From contig CAWBVG010000004.1 in NCBI GenBank assembly GCA_963792175.1, positions 1 through 64,000 on the forward strand: a stretch of DNA of 64,000 bases, given 5' to 3'. Each line of letters starts with the position of its first letter. Position 1 is the first letter of the stretch. The position numbers and the translations under genes were made by a program. The DNA comes from CAWBVG01 sp963792175 (GTDB lineage: Bacteria > Acidobacteriota > Vicinamibacteria > Vicinamibacterales > CAVVIG01). The notes beneath the pieces are model-generated. The model made no database searches, was not told where the DNA came from, and saw only the letters and a program-made list of their open reading frames with translations. Positions 47,755-58,102 of the stretch are shown piece by piece.

Positions 47755-48332
47755 GAATTTCGCTGCAGCGTCCGCTCGATGCGCCGATCCGGCACCAGCC
47801 AGATGCACGCCACAGCGACATAGAGCGCGTACGACAGCCGCGGCTCGACGAACGCCAGCGAAATCGCAGCGATGTAGATGACGAGCGAGAGCTTGCCCTT
47901 GACGTCCTTCTTCACGGCGGCCGCGAGCTTCGAATGTGGTCCTTCCAGCCGGATGATCACCATCTGGAGAATGGTGTAGGCGATCGCCGCGCAGAGCAGC
48001 ACGACGCCGTAGACGGCCGCCGGCAGCGCCGCGACGTGGTTCTCACCCATCCAGCCGGTCACGAACGGCACCAGCGACAGCCAGAACAGGAGGTGCAGGT
48101 TGGCCCACAGCACGGCGCCGTTCACCCGCTCGGTGGCGTGCAGCATGTGGTGGTGGTTGCTCCAGTAGATGCCCAGGAAGACGAAGCTCATGACGTAGGT
48201 CAGGAAGATCGGCAGCAGGGGCCGCAGCGCGTGGACATCCGTTTCTTCCGGAATCTTCAGCTCCAGAATCATGATCGTGATGAGAATCGCGATCACGCCG
48301 TCGCTGAACGCTTCGAGACGAGTCTTGCTCAT
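47751..48332 (-). CDS. TMEM175-like (DUF1211) potassium channel protein
   Basis: This intact 193-residue protein starts MSKTRLEAFSDGVIAILIT, holding the RxxxFSD filter motif of bacterial TMEM175 channels. ELKIPEETDVHALRPLLPI and FLGIYWSNHHHMLHATERV follow. About five to six membrane segments fit the single-repeat bacterial form, which assembles as a tetramer. It is convergent with the transporter gene and divergent from the amidohydrolase gene, with 32 bases between the two starts. Confidence 0.88.
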   Translation of the reverse strand: MSKTRLEAFSDGVIAILITIMILELKIPEETDVHALRPLLPIFLTYVMSFVFLGIYWSNHHHMLHATERVNGAVLWANLHLLFWLSLVPFVTGWMGENHVAALPAAVYGVVLLCAAIAYTILQMVIIRLEGPHSKLAAAVKKDVKGKLSLVIYIAAISLAFVEPRLSYALYVAVACIWLVPDRRIERTLQRNS

Positions 48333-48364
48333 CGGCCCTCCGCGTGTGAGGATACGCGGCGACC

Positions 48365-49585
48365 ATGATGAACAGGAAATCGTCGCTCGCGCTGATGCTG
48401 TGGGCCGCGCTGGCGGCCGTCGCGACCGCCCAGAACCAGGCCACGGTCATCCGCGGCGCCTCGGCTTTCGACGGGAGAGGCCGCGTCATTGCCAACGCGA
48501 CGATCGTCGTCCGCGACGGGAAGATCGCGAGCGTGGAAAGCGGCGGCGCCGCGACGGCCACGTATGACCTGCGGGGATTCACCATCCTGCCCGGGCTGAT
48601 CGACACGCACGTGCACCTCGATACCCATTTCGGCGCGGACGGCCGCGCCACCACCCGCGGCGAGACGCCGCAGCAGTCGATTCTCTACGAGGCGGAGAAC
48701 GCTTACATCACCCTGATGGCGGGGTTCACGACGGTGCAGAGCATCGGATCGCCGCTCGACGTCGACGTCCGGGCCGCCATCGCCCGCGGCGTCGTGCCCG
48801 GACCGCGCCTGTTGACGTCGATTCGGCCGATCAACGAGAACACCGGCACGCCGGACGAGATCCGCGCCTTCGTCAGGAAGCTCAAGGCGGACGGCGCCGA
48901 TCTCGTCAAGCTGTTCGCGTCGAAGAGCAGCCGCGAAGGCGGCACGCAGACGATGACCGACGCGCAGATTCAGGCGGCGTGCGCCGAAGCCAGAACCGTG
49001 GGCCTTCGCACCTGGGTGCACGCGCACAGCCCCTCGTCGGTCCGCGCGGCGACGCTGGCCGGCTGCACGACGGTGACGCATGGCAGCCAGGTCACCGACG
49101 CCGAGCTCAAACTGATGCAGGAGCACGGGACCTACTTCGAACCCAACATCGGCCTGGTGTCGCAGAACTACCTCGAGAACAAGAGCCGCTACTTCGGCAT
49201 CGGCAACTTCAACGAGGAAGGATTCGCCTTCACCGAGAAGGGCATCCCGATGAAGCGCGAGATGTTCAAGCGGGCGCTCACCGTCAGCGGCCTGAAGCTG
49301 TTGATGGGCACCGACGCCGGCGCCGGCGCGCACGGCCGGAGCGCCGAGGAGATCATCTACCGCGTCCAGGTCGCCGGGCAGTCCGCACGGGACGCGCTCA
49401 GGGACGCCACCTCACTCAACGCCCAATCGCTGAACCTGGGGGATCGCATCGGATCGATCGCGGATGGCTTCGAGGCCGATCTCATCGCCGTCGACGGCGA
49501 CCCGCTGCAGGACATCACCGCGCTGCGCCGCGTCGTCTTCGTCATGAAGGGCGGGAGGGTCTACAAGAACGGCCGCAATTGGTGA
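48365..49585 (+). CDS. Secreted amidohydrolase (imidazolonepropionase-like)
   Basis: This intact 406-residue protein has a signal peptide (MNRKSSLALMLWAALAAVATAQ). The metal-dependent hydrolase fold is clear: FTILPGLIDTHVHLDTHFGA (HxH), the lysine in GADLVKLFASKS, histidines in TWVHAHSPSS and TTVTHGSQV and the aspartate in KLLMGTDAGAGAHG. The end (LRRVVFVMKGGRVYKNGRNW) is normal; the stop codon lies within an octamer repeat (49576-49599). It probably hydrolyses amino-acid derivatives or cyclic amides in the periplasm. Confidence 0.9.
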   Translation: MMNRKSSLALMLWAALAAVATAQNQATVIRGASAFDGRGRVIANATIVVRDGKIASVESGGAATATYDLRGFTILPGLIDTHVHLDTHFGADGRATTRGETPQQSILYEAENAYITLMAGFTTVQSIGSPLDVDVRAAIARGVVPGPRLLTSIRPINENTGTPDEIRAFVRKLKADGADLVKLFASKSSREGGTQTMTDAQIQAACAEARTVGLRTWVHAHSPSSVRAATLAGCTTVTHGSQVTDAELKLMQEHGTYFEPNIGLVSQNYLENKSRYFGIGNFNEEGFAFTEKGIPMKREMFKRALTVSGLKLLMGTDAGAGAHGRSAEEIIYRVQVAGQSARDALRDATSLNAQSLNLGDRIGSIADGFEADLIAVDGDPLQDITALRRVVFVMKGGRVYKNGRNW

Positions 49586-49599
49586 ATTGGTGAGTTGGT
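49576..49599 (+). repeat. Octamer repeat supplying a stop codon
   Basis: Units CAATTGGT, GAATTGGT and GAGTTGGT. The TGA of the amidohydrolase is formed at the boundary of the first two units (49583-49585). Confidence 0.85.
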
Positions 49600-49640
49600 G
49601 ATTTAATCTGCGGAACTACTACCGTCTTCCGGAGTTCATC

Positions 49641-52600
49641 ATGAAACGTTATCGCCCTCTCGGTCTATTCGTCCTGCTGTGTGCGTCATTCGGCGCGCAG
49701 TCGCTGGTCGGCCGCGCCGGCCAGCCCGCGGCAGGTCCGGTGGCCGGCGGCAGTCCGTTCGAGACCCTGCATTTCCGGCCGATCGGGCCGGCGGGGATGT
49801 CGGGCCGGATCGCCGACCTCGCGGTCTACGAAGCGAACCCGTCGATCTTCTACGTCGGCTCGGCGCACGGCGGCATCTGGAAAACCACGAACGCGGGTGC
49901 CACGTTCGAGCCGCAGTTCCAGGATCAGGGACTGATTTCCATCGGCGACGTGACGGTGTCGCAAAGCAACCCCGATCTGTTGTGGGTCGGCACCGGCGAG
50001 TCCAACAACCGACAGAGCACGAGCTGGGGCGACGGCGTCTACAAGTCGACCGACGGCGGCAAGACCTACACGCGGATGGGCCTGCCGACCTCGCGGTTCA
50101 TCAATCGCATCGTGATCGATCCGCGCAACAACGACATCGTGTTCGTCGCGGCCACCGGCAGTCTGTGGGGACCCGGCGGCGAGCGCGGCGTCTACAAGAC
50201 GACCGATGGCGGCAGGAACTGGAAGCAGGTGCTGAAGGTCGACGACGACACCGGGCGCCAACGATCTCGTCATGGACCCGACCGACAACCGCGTCCTCTA
50301 CGCGTCCACGTATCAGCGCCGGCGCACGCCGTGCTGCATGAACGGCGGCGGGGCCGGCAGCGGTCTCTGGAAGTCGACCAACGCGGGCGAAACCTGGACG
50401 CGCATCAAGGGCGGCGGCTTCCCGGATGGACCGCTGGGACGCATCGGCTTCGACGTCTACCGGAAGCGCTCGAGCATCCTCTACGCCGTGATCGAGGGCC
50501 CGGACACCACGAACGGCCGCGGCGGCCGCGGTGCCGCCGCCGCCCCGGACGAGGCGCCGCCGCCGCCCGCCGGCCGCAGCAACGTCGCCACCACCGTCAC
50601 GCCCACCACTCCGACCGGCGTGTATCGATCCGATGACGGCGGCACGTCGTGGAAGAAGGTCAACGACGAGAATCCGCGGCCGATGTACTTCAGCCAGGTC
50701 CGCATCGACCCGAACGATCCCGACGTCATCATCTACGCCGGCGTGAAGCTGCACCACTCCACCGACGGCGGCAAGACCGTCAACACCAACGCGACCCAGA
50801 CGATTCACGACGACGTCCACGCGATCTGGATCGACCCGGCCAACTCGAATCACGTGCTGATCGGCAACGACGGCGGACTGGCGGTCAGCTTCGATCAGAC
50901 GAAGACCTGGAGCTTCTTCCACAACCTGCCGATCGGGCTCTTCTATCACGTCAGCGTCGACATGGCGACGCCCTACAACATCTGCGGCGGCATGCAGGAC
51001 AACTACGTGTGGTGCGGCCCCAGCGCGGTGCGCGGCGCCGCCGGCATCGCCAACTACGAGTGGAAGACGATGCAGGGCGGCGACGGTTTCGTGGCGATCC
51101 AGGATCCGACCGATTTCCGGATCGCCTACAGCGAGTCGCAGGACGGCAACATGGTGCGGATCGATCGCGTCACCGGAGAAACGATGTCGATCCGTCCGCA
51201 GCCGCAGCCCGGCGAGCCGGTGCTGCGCTGGAACTGGGACACGCCGCTCTACATGTCACCGAACGATCCGAAGATCATCTACGCGGCCAGCAACAAACTG
51301 TTCCGCTCCGCGAACCGCGGCCTCACCTGGGAAAGCGTCGGCGCCGATCTGACCGCCAATGCCAACCGCGACGACGTCGTCACGATGGGCGTGAAAGGCA
51401 GCGACATCACCATCGCCAAGAACGACGGCATCGTGGCGTGGCCGACGATTATCTCGGTCGGCGAATCGATCAAGCGCCCGGGTCTGCTGTATGTCGGCAC
51501 CGACGATGGCAATGTCCAGGTCTCGCGCGACACCGGCCGGAGCTGGACCAACGTCACCGACAAGGTGGTCGCCGCCGGGTTGCCGAAGGGCATCTGGATC
51601 TCGAAGGTGGCGCCGTCGAGATTCGACGAGGGAACCGTCTACCTGACTGCCGACGGCCATCGATCGAACGACTTCGAGACCCATATCTTCGTGAGCCGTG
51701 ACTTCGGCCAGACATGGCAGTCGGCCGCGGCGAACCTCAAAGGCGAGTCGGTCAAGACGCTGACCGAAGATCAGCGGAATCCCGACGTCCTGTACGTCGG
51801 CACCGAGACGGGACTCTTCGTCTCGCTCGACCGCGCCAAGAGCTGGCAGCGGATCAAGGCGAACCTGCCGACCGTGCGGATCGACGAAATCACGCTGCAT
51901 CCGCGTGACAACGCGATGGTGCTCGCCACGCACGGCCGCACGATCTGGGTGCTCGATCACCTCGAGCCGATCCAGGAGTACACCGCGGCGCAGGCGGTCA
52001 CGACCGACGCCAAGCTGTTCACGCCGCCGCCATCGTCGATGTATCGGCGGCCGGCCCGCGATCGCAACTACGAGTTCTGGGGCGATCTCACGTTCTACGG
52101 CGAGAACCCGCCGCAGGCCGCCGTCATCTCCTGGCTCAACCGGAAACAGGTCGGGCAGGTGTCGCTGAAGATTACGGACGCGGCCGGCCGCGAAGTGCGC
52201 GAGTTGTCGGGGACCGCGTTCGCGAACAGCAACAAGCCGGGCATTCAGTCCGCGTGCTGGGACCTGCGCGTGCAGCCGGCACCCGCGCCGCCGCCGGCAG
52301 GACGAGGCGAGCGGGGGCAGGGGCCGGCCGAGGGGGGACGGGGACGCGGCGCGGCGCCGGAGACGCCGAGTCCGGTCGGCGCCGGCTGTCCGCCCATTCC
52401 CACCGCTGCGGGCGGAGGGGGCGGCGGCTTCGGCTTCGGCACCCAGACCAACGGCCCGCTGGTCATCGGCGGCACTTACAACGTGGCGTTGGTGATCGAC
52501 GGCAAGACGATCGAGACCAGGCCCCTCAAGATCGCCGACGATCCGGACGTCGTGCTGACGTCAGCGGATCGGAAACGGCAGTACGACATGGCGATGGAGA

Positions 52601-53082
52601 TGCACGCGCTGCAGCCGCGCGTCACCGAGGCCGGCACGGCCTTCGGATCGCTCAACCGCCAGGTCAACGAGCTGACGACGACGGCAGCCAGCCGGAGCGA
52701 CGTGCCCGCGGACGTGAAAGGGCAGCTCGAGGCGTTCAAGAAAGAGCTGGACGCCCTGGCGCCGCGGCTCGCGATCCCGCAGGGTGGCCGGGGCGGCGGA
52801 GGCGGCGGGCGCGGCAACAACGAGAGCCTCTCCGGAAAAGTTGGTCAGGCCAAGAACGGATTCATGAGCGGGATGGTGGTGGGCGAGCAGACGCTGCGCG
52901 CCTACACGGAAGTGAAGTCCCAGGCGCCCAAGGCAATCGCCGATTTGAACGCGGCGATCACCAAGGCGGCCACGTTGAGCGCGACGCTGGCGAAATACAA
53001 CCTCACGCTGACCGTGCCGCAGCCGGTCAAGGCGATCGAGGCGGCGCCGGCGCGAAAGGCGTCAGTGAATCCGAAGCAGTAG
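49641..53082 (+). CDS. Secreted VPS10/sortilin-like Asp-box propeller protein, copy 3 (one frameshift)
   Basis: The ATG at 49641 follows CGGAG and starts a signal peptide (MKRYRPLGLFVLLCASFGAQ). Near 50257 an extra G in a G-run breaks the frame (DDDTG-ANDLVMDPTDN). Asp-boxes include KTTNAGATFEP, KSTDGGKTYTR, KTTDGGRNWKQ, KSTNAGETWTR, RSDDGGTSWKK, VSRDTGRSWTN and VSRDFGQTWQS. ATHGRTIWVLDHLEP closes the propeller. A Gly/Arg/Pro-rich insert lies at about 52290-52440 and another near 52785-52820. About 1,146 residues. It has the same architecture as copies 1 and 2, but low-complexity parts differ. Confidence 0.9.
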
Positions 53083-53094
53083 GTGCAACGGTTC

Positions 53095-53163
53095 ATCACG
53101 AAGACCCGAAGAACCAGGATCACGAAGTATCTTCAAAAAGAAGTGCCTTCGTGCCTCGTGATA
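53095..53163. repeat. Nonamer-type inverted repeat before the asparaginase gene
   Basis: TCACGAAGA and CCCGAAGAA, with related units (53095-53128), are inverted as AGTGCCTTCGTGCCTCGTGA (53142-53161). The unit pattern is less regular than elsewhere. It fills the gap between the propeller gene and the asparaginase leader. Confidence 0.6.
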
Positions 53164-53181
53164 ACCCGTGCCGGTAGCACG

Positions 53182-54250
53182 ATGAAAAAGCTGTCGCTCG
53201 CGGCCATCCTCTCTTGCGCGGTTGCCCTGCACGCGCAGCCGCCTGCGGCGAAGCCGCGCGTGTGGGTGCTGTCGACCGGCGGCACGATTTCGGGCCGCGG
53301 CGACACCCGGACGAACCTGACCGACTACCGCTCGGGGTCCGTCCTCGGCGAGCAGCTGGTCGCGGCGGTTCCTGAGATCGCGCAGCTCGCCGATGTGAAG
53401 GTCGAGCAGATCGTCAACGTCTCGAGCACCGACATCTCGCTCGACAACTGGTTGACGATGGCCAGGCGGATCAACGCGATTTTCGCGGCTGACGCCGGAG
53501 TGGCCGGGGTCGTGATCACGCACGGCACCAACACGCTCGAGGAGACCGCGTACTTTCTCAACCTGACGGTCCGGCACGATCGCCCGGTGGTGCTCGTGGG
53601 ATCGATGCGACCCTCGACGGCGATCAGCGCAGACGGGCCGCTGAATCTCCTCAACGGCGTGCGCACGGCGCTGGCGCCGGCCGCGCGCGGCAAGGGCGCG
53701 CTGGTCGTGCTCAACGACGAAATCAACGCCGCGCGGGACGTCACGAAAACCAATACGTATCGAGTCGAAACGTTCCGCGCTCCGGAGCTGGGGCTGCTCG
53801 GTTACGTCGATGGCGATCAGGTCAGCTTCTATCGCGCGTCGACGAAGCGGCACACGGCGAACTCCGAGTTCGATGTCAGCGGCGTCGCGGCGCTGCCGAC
53901 GGTCGAGATCCTCTACTCGGTACGCCCAGCCTGGCACGGCGGCGCTCGACGCCCTGGTCGCGAGCGGCGTCCAGGGCATCGTCTTTGCCGGGACGGGTGC
54001 GGGCCTGCTGTCGACGATCGAGCGCAACGCCATCAAGAAGATCGCGGCGCTACCCGAGAGCTCGCGGCCGGTGATGGTGCGATCCGCCAGGGTCGGGAAC
54101 GGCCGCGTCGTCGCGAACGAAACCTACGACGCGATGGGCATGATTCCCGCCGACAACCTGAACCCGCAGAAGGCGCGCGTCCTGCTGATGCTCGCGCTGA
54201 CCCGCACGCGCGACGAGAAGGCGATCGCGCGGATGTTCCGGGAATACTGA
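53182..54250 (+). CDS. Type II (periplasmic) L-asparaginase-like protein (one frameshift)
   Basis: The ATG at 53182 gives a signal peptide (MKKLSLAAILSCAVALHAQ). The nucleophile threonine is in VLSTGGTISG (residue 35) and the Tyr site in LTDYRSG. The second motif reads VVITHGTNTLEETAYFLNL, where the usual Asp after Thr is Asn (residue 117). The lysine motif is EINAARDVTKTNTYRVETF. One extra G near 53918 breaks the frame; the C-terminal domain then reads GVQGIVFAGTGAGLLS to the stop at 54250. About 355 residues. It would hydrolyse asparagine or glutamine in the periplasm, unless the Asn change alters this. Confidence 0.87.
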
Positions 54251-54256
54251 ACTCGC

Positions 54257-55192
54257 GTGCACACGCTGCTGATTCTGTCGCGCAATGCCGACGCGTACCG
54301 CGAGCTGGTCGAGGCGGCGCGTCTGCCCGACCTTCGAATCACCAGCGCTGCGACGGCGGCGGCGGTCGAGCCCGCGGCGGCCGCAGCCGACGTGGTCCTC
54401 GGCGAACCATCCCTCGTCCGCGAGGTGCTGCCGCGGCTGCCGAACCTGCACTGGGTGCAGGCGACGTGGGCCGGCGTCGAGCCGCTGCTCGATCCGTCGC
54501 TGCGCCGCGACTACCTCCTGACCAATGCCCGCGGTGTGTTCGGTGCGCTGATGTCCGAGTACGTCTTCGGGTATTTGCTCGCCCACGAGCGGAAGATTTT
54601 CGAAAAGCGCGCGTCGCAGCTTGCGGGGACGTGGGATCCGGCGCATCCCGGCACGCTGCGCGGCAAACGAATCGGCCTGCTTGGCGTCGGGTCAATCGGT
54701 GCCGCCCTTGCGGGCACGGCGAAGCATTTCGGCATGCACGTCAAGGGATACACGCGCGCCAGCCGCGATTGTTCCGACGTCGACGAGTATTTCCACGGCG
54801 ACCGCGCCGCGTTTGCCGCGGACCTCGACTACCTGGTGAGCATCGTGCCGAATACCGCCGCCACGGTCCGCCTGGTGGATGCCGCGCTGCTCTCGGCGCT
54901 GCCGCCGCGCGCGGTCTTCGTGAACCCGGGGCGCGGCAACGTGGTGGACGAATCCGCACTCGCGGATGCCTTGCAGTCAGGGCGCCTGGCCGGCGCCGTG
55001 CTGGACGTGTTCCAGCAGGAGCCCTTGCCGCCCGATCACGTCTTCTGGCGCATACCGAACCTGCTGATCACGTCCCACACCGCCGCAATCAGCTTTCCCA
55101 AGGACATCGCGCCGGTCTTCATCGAGAACTACCGGCGGCTCATCGCTGGCGAGCCGCTGAAGCATCGAGTGGACTTCGAGGCTGGGTATTAA
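54257..55192 (+). CDS. D-2-hydroxyacid dehydrogenase
   Basis: This intact 311-residue protein has a GTG start at 54257, six bases after the asparaginase stop. The NAD-binding motif is RIGLLGVGSIGAAL. The catalytic arginine is in VNPGRGNVVDE, the glutamate in VFQQEPLP and the histidine in LITSHTAAI. This is the GyaR/GhrA group that reduces 2-keto acids or hydroxypyruvate. It could follow amino-acid breakdown begun by the asparaginase, but that link is only from position. Its stop overlaps the likely end of the convergent kinase gene. Confidence 0.9.
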   Translation: MHTLLILSRNADAYRELVEAARLPDLRITSAATAAAVEPAAAAADVVLGEPSLVREVLPRLPNLHWVQATWAGVEPLLDPSLRRDYLLTNARGVFGALMSEYVFGYLLAHERKIFEKRASQLAGTWDPAHPGTLRGKRIGLLGVGSIGAALAGTAKHFGMHVKGYTRASRDCSDVDEYFHGDRAAFAADLDYLVSIVPNTAATVRLVDAALLSALPPRAVFVNPGRGNVVDESALADALQSGRLAGAVLDVFQQEPLPPDHVFWRIPNLLITSHTAAISFPKDIAPVFIENYRRLIAGEPLKHRVDFEAGY

Positions 55193-57920
55193 TCTAAGAG
55201 GCTGTTGCGGAAGAGAATCCGGACGGTCATCGGTACTGGCACGCGCTGCTTTCAGATCCTCGAACCAGTGCTGCACTACGACGATTTGCGTCAGGCTCGC
55301 CAGCGCATCGTCCGGATCGTTTCGGGCCTTCATCATCAGGAACCGCTTCCCGTCACGCGAGATGTCGTAACTGCGGCCTGCCCCTCCGAAGTACGCGCCA
55401 GCCACGACGAGCGACGGCACGCCGGGTTTGAAGCCACCTGTGGTCTCCACCGGCACTCTCATCAACCCGGCCTGCGTCCGGTAAAACAGCTCACGCCCGT
55501 CCGGCGACCAGAGTGGCTCAGTGCCCCCGGCCGTCGAGATCTTCCATAGCCCCCGATCCACCGCCGGAAACGGCCGGACGTAGACCTCGTTCTGCCTCGA
55601 GGCATTCGACTGGTACGCCAGCCACCGCCCGTCCGGCGAGATCTCGGCACTCGACTCGCCGAACTCCGTCACGATCAGGGGCTCGCTGCGCCGTTCGGCG
55701 TCCAGCGAGAGGACGTGCAGGTCGGCTGTGCTCACCGGTCCTCGCGTGTAGACGAGCCGCGTGCCGTCGGGCGAGATGCTCATGGGCCAAGACCTCTTCC
55801 GAGCTCTGAAGCAACCGCTCGACCGGCCCCGTGCCATCGGCCGCCCGCCAATACAGCCCGCGACGGTCGGAGCTGAACACCACCCGCCGGCCATCCGGGG
55901 TCCAGACCCCGAAGGTATCCGCAACCGGTGTATCCGTGAACCGCGTCAGCGACGCTCGTGCGACATCCAAGACCCACAGATCCTGTTCCGCATCATTGGC
56001 GAATACTATGAGGCGCGTCCCGTCCGGGGACAGCCGCGGGGTGTAGTAGGGGCGGAGAGGGCGCGGGGATCATCTCCTCTCGCCCCGAGAGGTCCACCCA
56101 CACCAGTCTGCGGGTTCCCTCCACTTCGCCCGCCACGTATACCAGTGTCCCGGTCCGCGACACGTCGGCATTGGCCGCGCCGTTGATGCCCGCTCGGCTG
56201 ATACCCTCCAGGAGTAGCACCGGGCCACCCGTCACCGCCCGCCGCGACGCGTCGAACGGGACCGCCAGCAACCTGTTGCCCAGCGTGTAGACCAGATGGC
56301 CAGTCGGCAGATACCGCGCGTCCGTCCCGCCATCCACCACCACCGTCCGTTGCTTGGTGGTCAGATCCTCGATGACGACCTGCGCGGCATCCCAAGTTGC
56401 GGGCGTTGAACAACCACCCGATACACAACGGGTGTAGAGGAGACCTCTGCCTCCGGGGAGCATCTGGGGTTGGTGCGCCGAGTGCGGGTGACTCAACCGC
56501 CACCAGTACCTCAGGCTTGCCTCCGCTAGCCGATACCCGGAGGAATCCCCTGCCCGTCCTGGGAGTACACGATGGTCTCGTCTTCTCCCCAACTGGCTCC
56601 ATAGGCGAGACTGGCCTCCGCCAGCCTCACGGCGGCCCCGCCCCCGAGCGCAACCTTTTCCAGCGCGCGGTCACGTGCTTGAGAAGAAGCCGATCCACTG
56701 GCCGTCCGGCGAGAAGAAGGGTTCGGCGGGCGACAGTCTGCTCGGAGCCGGCCATCGGCCGCGCTCCCAGCTCGTCGAAGGCGCGCAGGTAGAGTTGGTT
56801 GTTCGCGACGTAAACGAAGTGGGTTCCGGAGGGCGAGATTGCGATTCCTCGTCGCCCGAAGTTGGTCCTCCGCTGCGCCGGCGGCAGGACGACCGAGGTG
56901 CGGGTCACCGGTGACGGCGGGGCCCGAGCAAGACGCGTGAAGGTCCACGTGGTGAGTGCAGTCACCGCCACCGCGCCGAGCACCATGGCGGCGACCGACC
57001 ACGGGCGCTGCCACGCGGCGACGGTCGGCCCGCCCAGCGGCCGCCCGTCCCGGCGAGTTCGAACCCCCCGTCGAGTGCCAGCCGGATGTCGCCCATGTCG
57101 CGCATCCGCTGTTGCGGGTCCTTCGCGAGACAGCGCCGCAGGAACGCCGTCAGCAGCGCCGGCACATCCGTCGGCAGCGCGTTCCAGTCCGGCTCGCGCT
57201 GCAGCACGCTTGACAGTGTGAGCGCGACGTCATCGCCCTCGAACGCGCGGCGGCCGGTGACCATCTCGTAGAGCACGCAGCCGAACGCCCAGATATCCGC
57301 GCGCTTGTCCACTGCCGGCCCCGCGCCTGCTCGGGACTCATGTAGGCCGCGGTGCCGAGAATGATCCCGGCCGCGGTCATCGCGCGGCGACGTGATCGTC
57401 GGTGACCTCGACAGCGCCCGGCGACGCGACATTGGCCGGCTCCATCGCCTTCGCGAGCCCGAAGTCGAGGACTTTCACCGTGCCGTCGGGGCGCACCTTG
57501 ATATTGGCCGGTTTCAGATCGCGGTGGATGATCCCCTGGTCGTGCGCGGCCTCCAGCGCTTCGGCGATCTGCTTGGCGATGGGCAAGGCCTCACCGACCG
57601 GGATCGCGCCTTGGGCGACGCGTTCGGCCAACGTCGGCCCCTCGACCAGTTCCATCACAAGAGCGATCGTCCCGTCAGATCTCTCAAGGCCATGGATCTG
57701 CGCGATGTGAGGATGGTTCAGGCACGCCAAAACTTCGGCTTCGCGCTGGAACCTGGCAAGGCGCTCAGCGTCGCCAGCGACCGAGTCGGGCAGGTACCTT
57801 GATAGCGACGTCGCGTTTGAGATTTGTGTCGGTGGCGCGGTACACCTCACCCATCCCGCCCGCGCCAATCTTGGCGGTCAGTTCATACGGGCCGAGTCGG
57901 GTACCCAACGCGATAGACAT
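55189..57920 (-). pseudogene. Ser/Thr protein kinase with PD40/TolB propeller, heavily frameshifted
   Basis: The ATG at 57920 starts MSIALGTRLGPYELTAKIGA, with glycine loop GAGGMGEVY and VAIKV. After a break near 57800 come GIIHRDLKPANIKV and DFGLAKAM, then AAYMSPEQARG and DIWAFGCVLYEMVTGRRAFE in further frames. A membrane helix (MVLGAVAVTALTTWTF) and PD40 blades (AISPSGTHFVYVANNQLYLR, ISPDGTRLVYTRGPV, ISPDGRWLAYQSNAS) follow. The end reads KQRVPVPMTVRILFRN. At least eight frame changes are needed over about 908 residues. It has the same general design as the kinase at 40099 but carries a propeller instead of TPRs. Confidence 0.8.
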
Positions 57921-57991
57921 GGCGTAAGCTGACGCGCCGTGATTATAAGGGCGCCGCGAGCGCATCTCGTAACTGCACGTTTTGTAGCTCG

Positions 57992-58026
57992 GACTTCAAG
58001 CTTCAGACTTCGAACTTCAGACTTCT
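57992..58026 (+). repeat. Five heptamers of the GACTTCA type
   Basis: Units GACTTCA, AGCTTCA, GACTTCG, AACTTCA and GACTTCT lie in exact phase, between the kinase start and the MmcQ/YjbR gene. Confidence 0.88.
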
Positions 58027-58046
58027 CGTAGCGTTGAATTCAGGCC

Positions 58047-58076
58047 ATCACCAATTCACTAAATCGCCAATTCGCC
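58047..58076 (-). repeat. Inverted copy of the GAATTGGT octamer family
   Basis: Read on the minus strand, the units are GAATTGGC, GATTTAGT and GAATTGGT. It is the same family as 16622-16661 and 49576-49599. Confidence 0.8.
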
Positions 58077-58089
58077 CATAGTCAGCTGG

Positions 58090-58095
58090 TAGAGT
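58090..58095 (+). promoter_or_regulatory. Extended -10-like box before the MmcQ gene
   Basis: TGGTAGAGT, with hexamer TAGAGT, ends seven bases before the ATG at 58103, and no ribosome site is seen, so a leaderless start is possible. The box is weaker than those at 6984 and 59849. Confidence 0.3.
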
Positions 58096-58102
58096 TCTGC
58101 GC

